DNA of 64,000 nt from Shouchella tritolerans. GTDB lineage: Bacteria > Bacillota > Bacilli > Bacillales > Bacillaceae_D. Below, one piece after another: positions 43,926 through 51,583 of the stretch (within the stretch, counting starts at the first letter, position 1; each line of letters opens with the position of its first letter). A model generated the notes under the pieces. The model ran no database searches. It worked only from the letters and a program-made list of their open reading frames with translations, and had not been told where the DNA came from. Location: assembly GCF_025770735.1 (NCBI RefSeq), contig NZ_JAODPB010000003.1:682001-746000 (forward strand). Reading direction: 5' to 3'. A program made the translations under genes and the position numbers.

Positions 43926-44777
43926 TCAATTGTTTTTGCCTAGACTTCTCTCGTGCTTCCAATGTGGCGTTTTTCCATAATGGTCGTAAACAGTTTTTTC
44001 AGCATCTTTTGTCAGCTCTTTTTCTCGTGAATGGGCAGGAGCCGATTCGATTTGGGCTTTACTCGTCTTGACAAGGATCGCATGGTCATGCCAGGTAACT
44101 TCTTGGACGTCTTCCATGAGGACGAGCACAAGCTCCCGCTGCATAAACCCTCCTGTATCAACGACAAAATAACGGACAAGCCAGTCATCTTCTTGTTCAA
44201 TGATGAAATCTACGACTTTGCCGACTTTACCGCCCTTGGCATGAATGGTATACCCTGTTAGCTCTTCAAGGCTAAATAGGCGAGTTTGTTCTTGGAAGTG
44301 TGCTTCTGTTTGTGCTTCGTCTGCACCTGTTCGTATATCATCGGCCGTGCCTTCTAAGTTTTTGCGTTCTGGAATATGAACAGGAGGGATTAGCGGCGCA
44401 CTTGCTGGAGAGCCAGCTCCATATGTTTGGTTGAGAGGGGCTGCGGGCCCAAACCAATAAAGTGGCCAGCCATAATGCTCGTTCAGTTCCTTTTCATATT
44501 TGCGATTAATTGGTGCATGTTCTTCTGGCTTTGGGCTATCTTTAATTTGTGCTTTCGTCGCATCAACGTCGATGGCCATGTTTTCTTTATCCACATTTGT
44601 AAACGCATGGGGACTTAAGAGAACTTTGCCGCCCAAAAACCAAGTGCGTGTATCTCCAACAAAGTAGCGAAGGTGCAACGTGTCTGCATCCACATAAAAA
44701 TCAGCAAGTGAACCGAGTTCCCCGTCTGTGGCGCGCATTGTGTACTTTTCGAGCGTTTTTGCATGGATCAGCATCAT
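43926..44777 (-). CDS. PRC-barrel domain protein
   Basis: A 283-residue soluble protein with two PRC-barrel domains: residues 1-75 (HAKTLEKYTMRATDGELGSLADFYVDADTLHLRYFVGDT) and about 165-245 (FSLEELTGYTIHAKGGKVGKVVDFIIEQEDDWLVRYFVVDTGG). A Pro-rich linker with YGWPLYWFGPAAP lies between. PRC-barrel proteins in bacilli are often stress-induced, but the function is not known. GGAGGGG precedes the paired ATG codons. It stands alone and converges on the mrp operon. Confidence 0.85.
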   Translation of the reverse strand: MMLIHAKTLEKYTMRATDGELGSLADFYVDADTLHLRYFVGDTRTWFLGGKVLLSPHAFTNVDKENMAIDVDATKAQIKDSPKPEEHAPINRKYEKELNEHYGWPLYWFGPAAPLNQTYGAGSPASAPLIPPVHIPERKNLEGTADDIRTGADEAQTEAHFQEQTRLFSLEELTGYTIHAKGGKVGKVVDFIIEQEDDWLVRYFVVDTGGFMQRELVLVLMEDVQEVTWHDHAILVKTSKAQIESAPAHSREKELTKDAEKTVYDHYGKTPHWKHERSLGKNN

Positions 44778-44870
44778 TTTTCCCCTCCAGAATTCGTATT
44801 AATGTTCGTATAGCCGTTTTCGGCGGAGGCCAAACGCAAAATCTTTTTTAGGGAAATCAAAAAAAGGGGG

Positions 44871-44918
44871 TTAAAATCGAACAGCAAAAGAAGTACAATA
44901 ATCTAGAAAGCGTTATCA
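44871..44918 (+). promoter_or_regulatory. promoter with overlapping cre site for the sugar epimerase operon
   Basis: TTAAAA (44871-44876), 17-bp spacer, TACAAT (44894-44899). Four bases further, TAGAAAGCGTTATCA (44904-44918) matches the catabolite-response element WTGNAARCGNWWWCA at all but one position. A cre just downstream of the -10 implies CcpA repression in the presence of glucose. Confidence 0.65.
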
Positions 44919-44951
44919 TTAATATGAGATCGATTTCAGGGAGGGGTAAAA

Positions 44952-45920
44952 GTGAAATTAGGCGTGTTTACTGTCCTATTTTCGGAAAAGCCGTTTGAAG
45001 AGATGCTAGACCATGTAAAAGCGCTCGGCCTAGAAACAGTCGAGATTGGTACAGGAGGATATCCTGGGAACGCACACTGCAATCCAGACGAACTACTAGA
45101 AAATGAGACAAAATTGAAAGCGTTTAAAAAAGCGGTAGAGGACCGTGGTTTGACGATTTCTAGCTTAAGCTGCCATGGCAATGCACTAACGCCAGATGCC
45201 GATTTTGCTAAACAGTCGCATGATGCCTTTGTGAAAACAGTCCAATTGGCTGAAAAGCTAGAAGTGCCGACCGTTACTACTTTTTCAGGAACGGCAGGAG
45301 CGTATGAAGGCGCAAAGCAGCCAAGTTGGCCTGTTGCCCCGTGGCCGAATGAGTATGGAGATATATTGAAATGGCAATGGCAAGAAAAACTGATTCCTTA
45401 TTGGAGCGAATGGGGCCAATATGCAGCCGATCACAATGTCAAAGTCGCCCTTGAACTGCATGGTGGTTTTTTAGTGCACTCGCCGGCTACATTATTAAAA
45501 CTCCGTGAAGCGTGCGGCGAAGCGATTGGCGCAAATGTGGACCCTAGCCATTTATGGTGGCAAGGAATCGATCCAGTTGCAGCGATTAAAATTTTAGGTA
45601 AGCATAATGCCATCCACTTTTTCCATGCAAAAGATACGTACATCGATCAAGAAAATGTCAATATGCACGGTTTGCTTGATATGCAATCTTATGCAAATAT
45701 GCAAGACCGTGCTTGGTATTTCCGCTCAGTTGGCTATGGCCATGACTTGAAAACGTGGGCGGATATTATTAGTGCTCTGCGCCTTGTAGGTTATGACGGT
45801 GCAGTCAGCATTGAACATGAAGACGGGCTAATGTCCATTGATGAAGGTTTCCAAAAAGCTGTTTCCAATTTGCAACAAGTTTTAATGAAAGAACCAGCTC
45901 CAGACATGTGGTGGCTGTAA
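44952..45920 (+). CDS. sugar phosphate isomerase/epimerase (xylose isomerase-like TIM barrel)
   Basis: A 322-residue AP-endonuclease-2/xylose-isomerase-like TIM barrel. Metal-binding-type motifs are seen at VALELHGG (Glu), GANVDPSHLWWQG (Asp, His), IHFFHAKDTYI (His) and VSIEHED (Glu), the normal set for IolE/IolI-type isomerases. GTG at 44952 follows GGGAGGGG. First gene of a three-gene operon with a Gfo/Idh/MocA oxidoreductase and a second TIM-barrel enzyme, a combination used for redox epimerisation or 3-keto sugar chemistry. Substrate unknown. Confidence 0.85.
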   Translation: MKLGVFTVLFSEKPFEEMLDHVKALGLETVEIGTGGYPGNAHCNPDELLENETKLKAFKKAVEDRGLTISSLSCHGNALTPDADFAKQSHDAFVKTVQLAEKLEVPTVTTFSGTAGAYEGAKQPSWPVAPWPNEYGDILKWQWQEKLIPYWSEWGQYAADHNVKVALELHGGFLVHSPATLLKLREACGEAIGANVDPSHLWWQGIDPVAAIKILGKHNAIHFFHAKDTYIDQENVNMHGLLDMQSYANMQDRAWYFRSVGYGHDLKTWADIISALRLVGYDGAVSIEHEDGLMSIDEGFQKAVSNLQQVLMKEPAPDMWWL

Positions 45921-45934
45921 GGAGGAGAAAGTCA

Positions 45935-46972
45935 ATGTCAAAACTGAAAGTAGCAGTAGTTGGCTGCGGGTCGATTGCCATCCACCGCCATGTACCTGAA
46001 TATGCGGCCAACCCAAATGTAGAACTGGTCGCTTTTTGTGACCTAAACATCGAAGTCGCTCAAAGACTTGCTGATCAATATGGAGTCAAACGTGTATACG
46101 ACTCCCACGAAGCTATGCTTAAAGAGGTACAAATTGATGCAGTTAGTGTATGTACACAAAATGTGGACCATGCACACGTGTCGATTGATGCAGCAAACGC
46201 AGGTTGCCATGTATTGTGCGAAAAGCCAATGGCTACTTCGATCGAAGAAGCGCAACAGATGATTGACGCCGCTAAAACCAACAATGTCAAGTTGATGATA
46301 GGTCACAATCAAAGGCTTATGCCGCCCCATGTAAAAGCGAAAGAAATCTTGCAATCTGGAAAAATCGGCAAGCCGTTAACATTTAAAACGACATTTGGCC
46401 ATGGTGGCCCTGATTCCTGGAGCATTCAAGGCAAAGACACATGGTTCTTTCAAAAAGACAAGGCTTTTGTTGGCGCAATGGGTGATTTAGGCGTCCATAA
46501 GATTGACTTAATGCGCTGGCTTTTTGACGAAGAAGTGGCTGAAGTGGCTGCATTTGTAGAGACGCTCGATAAGGATGCGGATGTAGACGATAATGCGACA
46601 ACGTTACTACGCATGGAAAACGGAGCAATTGGTACAATGGCAGCAAGTTGGACGTACTACAAAGGCGAAGACAACACGACATCGATTTACGGCGAAAAGG
46701 GTGTATTGGAAATCCACGATGATCCTGATGTCCAAGTTGTTGTTAAGCTAGCTAACGGCACAATTGAAAGGTATTCAGTAGGGGCAATTGCGACCAATGA
46801 AGCAGGCGGCCAAGTGGCAAGTGGTGTGATTGACGAGTTTGTCGATGCGATTGCCAATGACCGCACTCCTTCCATTACAGGAGAATCGGCAATGGAATCT
46901 TTGCGCACTGTTCTTGCAGCGTTGGAGTCGACCAAGTCCAAAACGTTTGTGTCTGTTGCAACCATCAAATAA
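45935..46972 (+). CDS. Gfo/Idh/MocA family oxidoreductase
   Basis: A 345-residue NAD(P)-dependent sugar dehydrogenase. The Rossmann domain opens with KLKVAVVGCGSIAIHRH, followed by the conserved EKPMA motif (CEKPMATSIEEA) with the catalytic-type Lys, and the C-terminal domain has MGDLGVHKIDLMRWLF (Asp/His). ATG at 45935 lies 14 bp after the upstream gene behind AAGGAGGAG; the longer frame overlapping that gene is unlikely. It probably oxidises a sugar hydroxyl for the flanking TIM-barrel enzymes. Confidence 0.92.
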   Translation: MSKLKVAVVGCGSIAIHRHVPEYAANPNVELVAFCDLNIEVAQRLADQYGVKRVYDSHEAMLKEVQIDAVSVCTQNVDHAHVSIDAANAGCHVLCEKPMATSIEEAQQMIDAAKTNNVKLMIGHNQRLMPPHVKAKEILQSGKIGKPLTFKTTFGHGGPDSWSIQGKDTWFFQKDKAFVGAMGDLGVHKIDLMRWLFDEEVAEVAAFVETLDKDADVDDNATTLLRMENGAIGTMAASWTYYKGEDNTTSIYGEKGVLEIHDDPDVQVVVKLANGTIERYSVGAIATNEAGGQVASGVIDEFVDAIANDRTPSITGESAMESLRTVLAALESTKSKTFVSVATIK

Positions 46973-46983
46973 GGGGGAAAAGC

Positions 46984-47727
46984 ATGGATAAATGGGGAAT
47001 TGCCTTATTTACACTGCGTGACGAGTTAGCAAAAGACTTTAAAGGCACATTAGCAAAAGTAAAAGAGATTGGGTATGCGGGTGTCGAATTTGCTGGTTTT
47101 GGCGACCACTCTGCTTCAGAGATAAAAGCAATGTTAGAGGAAGTTGGTCTAGAAGCATGGTCAAGTCATGTGCCTCTTGCTCAGCTTCGTGAGTCTCTTG
47201 ACGATGTACTTGCCTACCATAAAGAAGTCGGTGTTCATTATATTGTCTGCCCATACTTAACGCCAGAAGAGCGGCAGGCAAAAGACGATTACCTCGAATT
47301 GGCGAAAGACCTTGAAACGATTGGAAGGGCCTGCAAAGAAGCTGGCATTGGATTTTGCTACCATAACCACGATTTCGAAATGCAAACATTCGATGGCGAA
47401 TATGCCCTTGATTTGTTGCTAAGCCAGACAACAAAGGAACATGTGCAATTAGAATGTGATGCGTATTGGGTCGAGTTTGCGGGTGTGGATGCCAAACGTT
47501 ATATGAACCAATACACTGGACGTGTGCCGATGGTTCATTTGAAAGACATGAAAGCCACCGATAAGTCGTTTGCCGAGGTTGGAGAGGGAACATTGGATAT
47601 AAAAGGCATTATCCAGGCAGGGAAAGAAGCAGGTGCTCGCTACGTTTTTGTCGAACAGGACATTTGTGAACGCCCCCCTCTAGAAAGCATTTCAATTAGC
47701 TTTAACAACATACAACGCTTATCTTAA
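46984..47727 (+). CDS. sugar phosphate isomerase/epimerase (second TIM barrel)
   Basis: A 247-residue xylose-isomerase-like TIM barrel. Seen: IGYAGVEFAGFGDHSASEIKAMLEE, GIGFCYHNHDFEM (His ligand), VQLECDAYWV (Glu, Asp), VPMVHLKDM (His) and FVEQDICE (Glu). It is only distantly like the first enzyme of the operon, so it may catalyse another step of the same pathway. ATG at 46984 follows AAGGGGGAAA. No transporter or sugar kinase lies in the operon. Confidence 0.85.
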   Translation: MDKWGIALFTLRDELAKDFKGTLAKVKEIGYAGVEFAGFGDHSASEIKAMLEEVGLEAWSSHVPLAQLRESLDDVLAYHKEVGVHYIVCPYLTPEERQAKDDYLELAKDLETIGRACKEAGIGFCYHNHDFEMQTFDGEYALDLLLSQTTKEHVQLECDAYWVEFAGVDAKRYMNQYTGRVPMVHLKDMKATDKSFAEVGEGTLDIKGIIQAGKEAGARYVFVEQDICERPPLESISISFNNIQRLS

Positions 47728-47734
47728 AAATATG

Positions 47735-47760
47735 AAACGCCCAAGCAATGTGGGCGTTTC
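47735..47760 (+). terminator. terminator hairpin, left copy of a 26-bp direct repeat
   Basis: GAAACGCCCA...TGGGCGTTTC stem after the sugar operon. It lacks a T-run because the repeat element follows immediately. An identical 26-bp copy lies at 47914-47939. Confidence 0.75.
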
Positions 47761-47883
47761 AGACTGTAGACAAACGCTCGCATACTTCGTCGTTTGCCTC
47801 GGTCATATGCTCATGAACCCCCGTTCTATTCGCATCTTCCCTCGGCTGCACTCCTCGTCTGACAAGCGTTTTCTATCAGTCTG
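47760..47883 (+). repeat. intergenic repeat element with terminal inverted repeats, copy B
   Basis: Starts CAGACTGTAGACAAACGCT and ends AGCGTTTTCTATCAGTCTG. The two ends are inverted repeats differing by one gap and one substitution, so the 124-bp element could fold into one long hairpin. It is the most regular of the three copies. A further small hairpin (GGTTATCGAC/GTCGACAACC, 47889-47911) separates it from the second terminator copy. Confidence 0.75.
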
Positions 47884-47913
47884 AGGGCGGTTATCGACTT
47901 TGTCGACAACCTC

Positions 47914-47947
47914 AAACGCCCAAGCAATGTGGGCGTTTCGTTTTTTT
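47914..47947 (+). terminator. terminator, right copy of the 26-bp direct repeat
   Basis: The same AAACGCCC...GGGCGTTT stem as the left copy, here followed by CGTTTTTTT, so this one should be the functional terminator. Confidence 0.85.
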
Positions 47948-49100
47948 ACCAAAACAAACAGTCATAAGCAACTTGTTTTGCGCCGACACGTTTGGCTAAT
48001 TGTTCCAATGCCCGGGCAAACGCTTTTTTTCTCGTTGGAGTCCATTTGAATGACGGCTCAACGACAATGTTTTCAATATGTAAAGTAGCCGTTTCCCGAT
48101 TCATTAATGGCGAAATTTGGCCGATTAGCTTTCCGTCCCAGAGTATCGGCATGCCATAGGAGCCCACTTTCCGGGCTGCTTTTGGCGTGTAAATTTCCCA
48201 GCGGTAGTGGAAGTCGTAAATATCTTGTAAACGTTCTCTCCGCCATAAAAGAGGGTCTAGCGGCGATAGGAACGCAATGCCTCTAGGTTGATTGTCATTA
48301 AGTGAAAGCAGCTCGTCCACATCGGTTGAAAGCACTGCATAAGGCCGTTTCACGTCCTCAATCGCCACTTCAGTCAAGACTCCCTCCTCAACAAGCTGTG
48401 TGTGCCATTTTTTTCGCGTTGCAGCTCGGTGCTTCTGCCATCCATAACGAGGATCGTCAGCGCTAAATAACCGGTACGCGCGTGCATATTTTAGGAGTAA
48501 CGCCCTTGTCCGCTCTTGTGTCGACAAAGGCGATTTCAAGTAATGGTTTGGAATCGCGTCTTCCGTTAATGCAAAAAACCGTTTCGCCCCTTGACGTTTT
48601 ACGACTTGGATTTGCCCTGTTAGGAAGAGCAGTTGCAAGGCATGAGACGTTTCTTTAGTGGAGGCGCTGTTTGTATCCCAACCACCAATAACTTTTCGTT
48701 CGCTTTGAAAGGCGTTTGAAGCGAGAGGACCTTCGGTTGCCAGCCGATTGAATATGACGCGAATGACATCCTTGTGGGCGGATAAATCGGAAGCACAAGC
48801 TGCTAGAAGTCGCTGCCGAACATCTTCAAATAAGGGAAAGTCGGCGATCGGCAATAAGCAGGCAGCTTGAGCGTAGTATTCGAATGCTTGCTGCTTTTCA
48901 AGCAGCTGCTCTAATTCAGCTGGGTTGTACCGTTTCATTCGCAAACTTGCAGTCAAATGGTGATTACGCTCAATGACAGCAACAGGATCAAGTTGAATGG
49001 CTTCCAAGCCATTAAGAAGGTCAGGCATGCTTGAATAGTGTGTCGCGATAAACGTTTTATGCAAAAAGGCACGCGCCGTTTCTTTTGAAATGAAGAGCAA
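47946..49100 (-). CDS. YcaQ-type DNA glycosylase / winged-helix (HTH_42) protein
   Basis: A 384-residue protein of the YcaQ/AlkX family: QLDP motif in LEAIQLDPVAVIERNHHL near residue 40, RRERLQDIYDFHYRWEIYTPKAARKVGSYGMPILWDGKLIGQI in the C-terminal half. E. coli YcaQ (AlkX) excises interstrand cross-link and alkylated bases; the same role is inferred. The N-terminus begins MLFISKETARAFLHKTF. No clear partner gene nearby, and transcription ends into the sugar operon terminator region. Confidence 0.85.
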   Translation of the reverse strand: MLFISKETARAFLHKTFIATHYSSMPDLLNGLEAIQLDPVAVIERNHHLTASLRMKRYNPAELEQLLEKQQAFEYYAQAACLLPIADFPLFEDVRQRLLAACASDLSAHKDVIRVIFNRLATEGPLASNAFQSERKVIGGWDTNSASTKETSHALQLLFLTGQIQVVKRQGAKRFFALTEDAIPNHYLKSPLSTQERTRALLLKYARAYRLFSADDPRYGWQKHRAATRKKWHTQLVEEGVLTEVAIEDVKRPYAVLSTDVDELLSLNDNQPRGIAFLSPLDPLLWRRERLQDIYDFHYRWEIYTPKAARKVGSYGMPILWDGKLIGQISPLMNRETATLHIENIVVEPSFKWTPTRKKAFARALEQLAKRVGAKQVAYDCLFW

Positions 49101-49226
49101 TGTAACGATCTGTCCTTTCTATAGCGAAATGCAAGGCAACAAAAACCAAAACCGTTTTTCTTTTAAGGGAATAAAGGGGCTTAAAGACTTAAGAGCCTTG
49201 CCGGCTACATCAAAATCAGCGCCAAG

Positions 49227-49859
49227 CTATGCTGCTTGGCTCCGTTGTTTTTCTTCGTTGCGGACAAATCCCGTATGGGAAAACCACATGAATAAAAAGA
49301 TGGGGACTGACACACCGAAAAAAGGCAGAACGCCTGGAAAGCGAAGCATGAGTATAGCGACAGCAAATGATGTAATTAGCATGCCTATGCTCAGAAAAGG
49401 ACGAACAAGCACATGAAGGACAGCATGCTTTAATAGGCGTGAAACGGGCATCTCGTAATGGACAAATAACGTAAACGCGTAAACGGCTGTTAATATATAC
49501 AAAAAGCAAAGAAGAAGAATCGGCATGGCGAGCATCGTTACATAAGGGTTGGTATGGTTGTAAATAAACATGACATCAACTACTAGGACAAAACCAATTA
49601 GGACGAGTATCAAGCCAAGACGCTGTACTTTCCAATAGTCTTTTTTGAAGTACGAAAGGAATGTTTTGAACAAAGGGATGTCTGTTTCTCCACGAATCCA
49701 CTGGCGGCAAACGGCAAAGGCAGCCTGTGTTGCTGGGAACAACCCGCCAACAATCAGTCCAGCAAATGTAAACCCAAGCCAAAGCAAGTTGACTATGGCA
49801 AGCCGCATGATCCACTCGGCAGCTTTATAAATCCCTCCCATGAATCCATTCATTTCCAT
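49227..49859 (-). CDS. DUF624 (YesL-type) membrane protein
   Basis: A 210-residue membrane protein with five hydrophobic segments. The N-terminal motif GFMGGIYKAAEWIMRLAIVNLLWLGFTFAGLIVGGLFPATQAAFAVCRQWIRGETDIPLF is typical of DUF624/YesL proteins, usually encoded near sugar ABC transporters. ATG at 49859 follows AAGGTGG. A cre-like site lies directly upstream, in keeping with carbohydrate-linked expression. No transporter is adjacent, so its role is unknown. Confidence 0.85.
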   Translation of the reverse strand: MEMNGFMGGIYKAAEWIMRLAIVNLLWLGFTFAGLIVGGLFPATQAAFAVCRQWIRGETDIPLFKTFLSYFKKDYWKVQRLGLILVLIGFVLVVDVMFIYNHTNPYVTMLAMPILLLCFLYILTAVYAFTLFVHYEMPVSRLLKHAVLHVLVRPFLSIGMLITSFAVAILMLRFPGVLPFFGVSVPIFLFMWFSHTGFVRNEEKQRSQAA

Positions 49860-49875
49860 TTGTACTAACCACCTT

Positions 49876-49898
49876 TTGAAAGCGTTATCCTAATTGTA
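49876..49898 (-). promoter_or_regulatory. -10 element and cre-like site upstream of the DUF624 gene
   Basis: On the minus strand TGGTACAAT (extended -10) is followed two bases later by a cre. Read on the plus strand, TTGAAAGCGTTATCC (49876-49890) matches WTGNAARCGNWWWCA except for the last base. The layout repeats that of the sugar epimerase operon. Confidence 0.55.
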
Positions 49899-49952
49899 CC
49901 ACAAAAAAAGGAAGACGGCTTGTTAAATTGCCGCTCCCCTTACATAGCTCAC

Positions 49953-50261
49953 TTATTTTAAATCTTTCACGACTTCTTTTGTTTCAATTGTCCCTAAATC
50001 GTAAATGATTTGATACAACTCTTGAAGTTCGTTTTGTGTGGCTTCTTTTTCTTGGTCGGCTTTCTTTTCTTGGAACGGGTGTTGAAAAACTTGTTCCTCA
50101 CGAAAGTCTTCAGATCGAATTTGTTCCAGCAGCGCTTTAATTTTGTCTGCTTCCTCATCTGTGGCATAGATCTCATATTGGATCGTGTTGTCAGGCGTTT
50201 TTGTGGTTGAGAGGCGCATCATTGCCATATCGATTGTAACAAAATAACGTTTCCGGCCCAT
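49953..50261 (-). CDS. small conserved hypothetical protein (102 aa)
   Basis: A 102-residue soluble protein. The N-terminal half (MGRKRYFVTIDMAMMRL...IQYEIYATDEEADKIKALLEQI) has a ferredoxin-like beta-alpha pattern; the C-terminal half is charged and ends ELQELYQIIYDLGTIETKEVVKDL. It resembles small Bacillus proteins of unknown function, but I cannot name the family. The ATG at 50261 is preceded by GGAGGGACG, so translation is likely. Confidence 0.7.
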   Translation of the reverse strand: MGRKRYFVTIDMAMMRLSTTKTPDNTIQYEIYATDEEADKIKALLEQIRSEDFREEQVFQHPFQEKKADQEKEATQNELQELYQIIYDLGTIETKEVVKDLK

Positions 50262-50640
50262 TGCAATCGTCCCTCCAATTTTTTCTGTTCCCTATTGATA
50301 CCCGATTATTGATTTTCTACACATATTACTGTCTACAAAAGGAAGAGCGTGTTTCATTTTCAGAAAGTTGGGTAACAAAACAGAAAGCGACTGCATCAAT
50401 TCATTAGGCTAAGACATAGAACCTTTATCTCTAACATACAATAATGGATATGCCAAGCTTATAAGCAAACATCTTGTCTTCGTTACTGGGACAACTAGGG
50501 GAACACTTAACCAAGCCTTACCCCGTTTACTTTATGGCAAACCGTTGAATGATCGTCAATAAATCCTACCTGAAGGGGATTTTCTATCCGGACGAGCTGT
50601 GCTATAGTGAAGAAATTAAACCCTTGAGGAAGGTAGAACT
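50262..50640. other. intergenic region with promoter for the VanY-type gene
   Basis: The 379 bp contain no supported ORF. Near the 3' end, TGCTATAGT (TATAGT at 50603-50608) looks like an extended -10 about 32 bp before the ATG of the next gene. Nothing else recognisable was found. Confidence 0.4.
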
Positions 50641-51393
50641 ATGCTCAAACTTGTTATCGCTTTTGTTTGTGCACTCGTAGTTATTACAGCTTGCGATGGA
50701 GATTCTCATCCACGACTACATGAAGAGGAAATGAAAAAAGGCGGCGATTCTGCACCTGTTTTTTTCTTAGAAGAGCGTTATTTTAACGAAACCGAGGTCG
50801 TAAATGGGCAAATGACCATTATGAATCCGGATAATATTGTGGTCAATGTCAATAAAGACTACCGCCTTCCGGAAGATTATCGACCTGACGACTTAACCAT
50901 CCCGAATGTTCCCTTTCCCTTTGATGAGGAAGAAGACCGGCGTTATCTCAGGGCAGAAGCTGCCGAAGCTTTGGAAGCATTGTTTGCTGCCGCAGCAGAG
51001 GAAGGCTATGAACTGTTTGCTATATCAGGTTTCAGATCTTACGAACGACAAGAGCTTTTATATGAGGAAGCTCTTGAAAATCAAGGAGAAGACCAAGATT
51101 TAGTGGCCATGCCAGGGCACAGTGAACATCAAACTGGGTTGGCGATGGATATTAGCAGCGCTTCTGTCGATTATGGCTTGATTGAGGCGTTTGGTTTGAC
51201 GGCAGAAGGGCAATGGGTTGCTGAACACGCCCATCAGTTCGGCTTTATTATACGCTATCCTGCCGAAAAAGAGGAAATAACAGGCTATGGCTATGAACCA
51301 TGGCACTTGCGCTATGTGGGCGATGTGGCCAACGACATTTACAACCACTTTATTACTCTTGAAGAATATCTGGAAAATGTCAAGAAGTTGTAA
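50641..51393 (+). CDS. D-alanyl-D-alanine carboxypeptidase, VanY/LdcB-type lipoprotein (M15)
   Basis: A 250-residue lipoprotein (lipobox VITAC, Cys18) with an extracellular M15B zinc peptidase domain. Motifs: FAISGFRSYERQELLY, GHSEHQTGLAMDIS (His and Asp zinc ligands) and EPWHLRYVG (catalytic Glu-type and His ligand). It should trim the D-Ala or L,D-linked residue from peptidoglycan stem peptides. ATG at 50641 follows GAGGAAGG. No vancomycin-resistance genes are nearby, so this is a housekeeping wall enzyme. Confidence 0.92.
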   Translation: MLKLVIAFVCALVVITACDGDSHPRLHEEEMKKGGDSAPVFFLEERYFNETEVVNGQMTIMNPDNIVVNVNKDYRLPEDYRPDDLTIPNVPFPFDEEEDRRYLRAEAAEALEALFAAAAEEGYELFAISGFRSYERQELLYEEALENQGEDQDLVAMPGHSEHQTGLAMDISSASVDYGLIEAFGLTAEGQWVAEHAHQFGFIIRYPAEKEEITGYGYEPWHLRYVGDVANDIYNHFITLEEYLENVKKL

Positions 51394-51583
51394 AAACGAT
51401 GTGAAAGTTCGTTATGTCAAAGGAACTATGTTCAAGGAGCAGAAATTTTGATAAACTGATTGCTTGAATGGCAAATGACTGTTTTTTGCTTTAGGACATA
51501 TAAAACCGTTTTCTGGCCCGTCAAATAGACAGTTAGGCGGAGTATTGTTTAAATGCAAAGTTCATGAGAGGAGAGTAAAATTC

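Noticed and set aside
47735-47939. Two identical 26-bp repeats considered as a CRISPR remnant
   Set aside because: The repeats are terminator stems, the 153-bp spacing is not spacer-like, and no cas gene is present.
49090-49416. 108-codon plus-strand frame between the YcaQ-type and DUF624 genes
   Set aside because: Its 3' half is antisense to the conserved DUF624 membrane segments, and the start lies inside the YcaQ-type gene.
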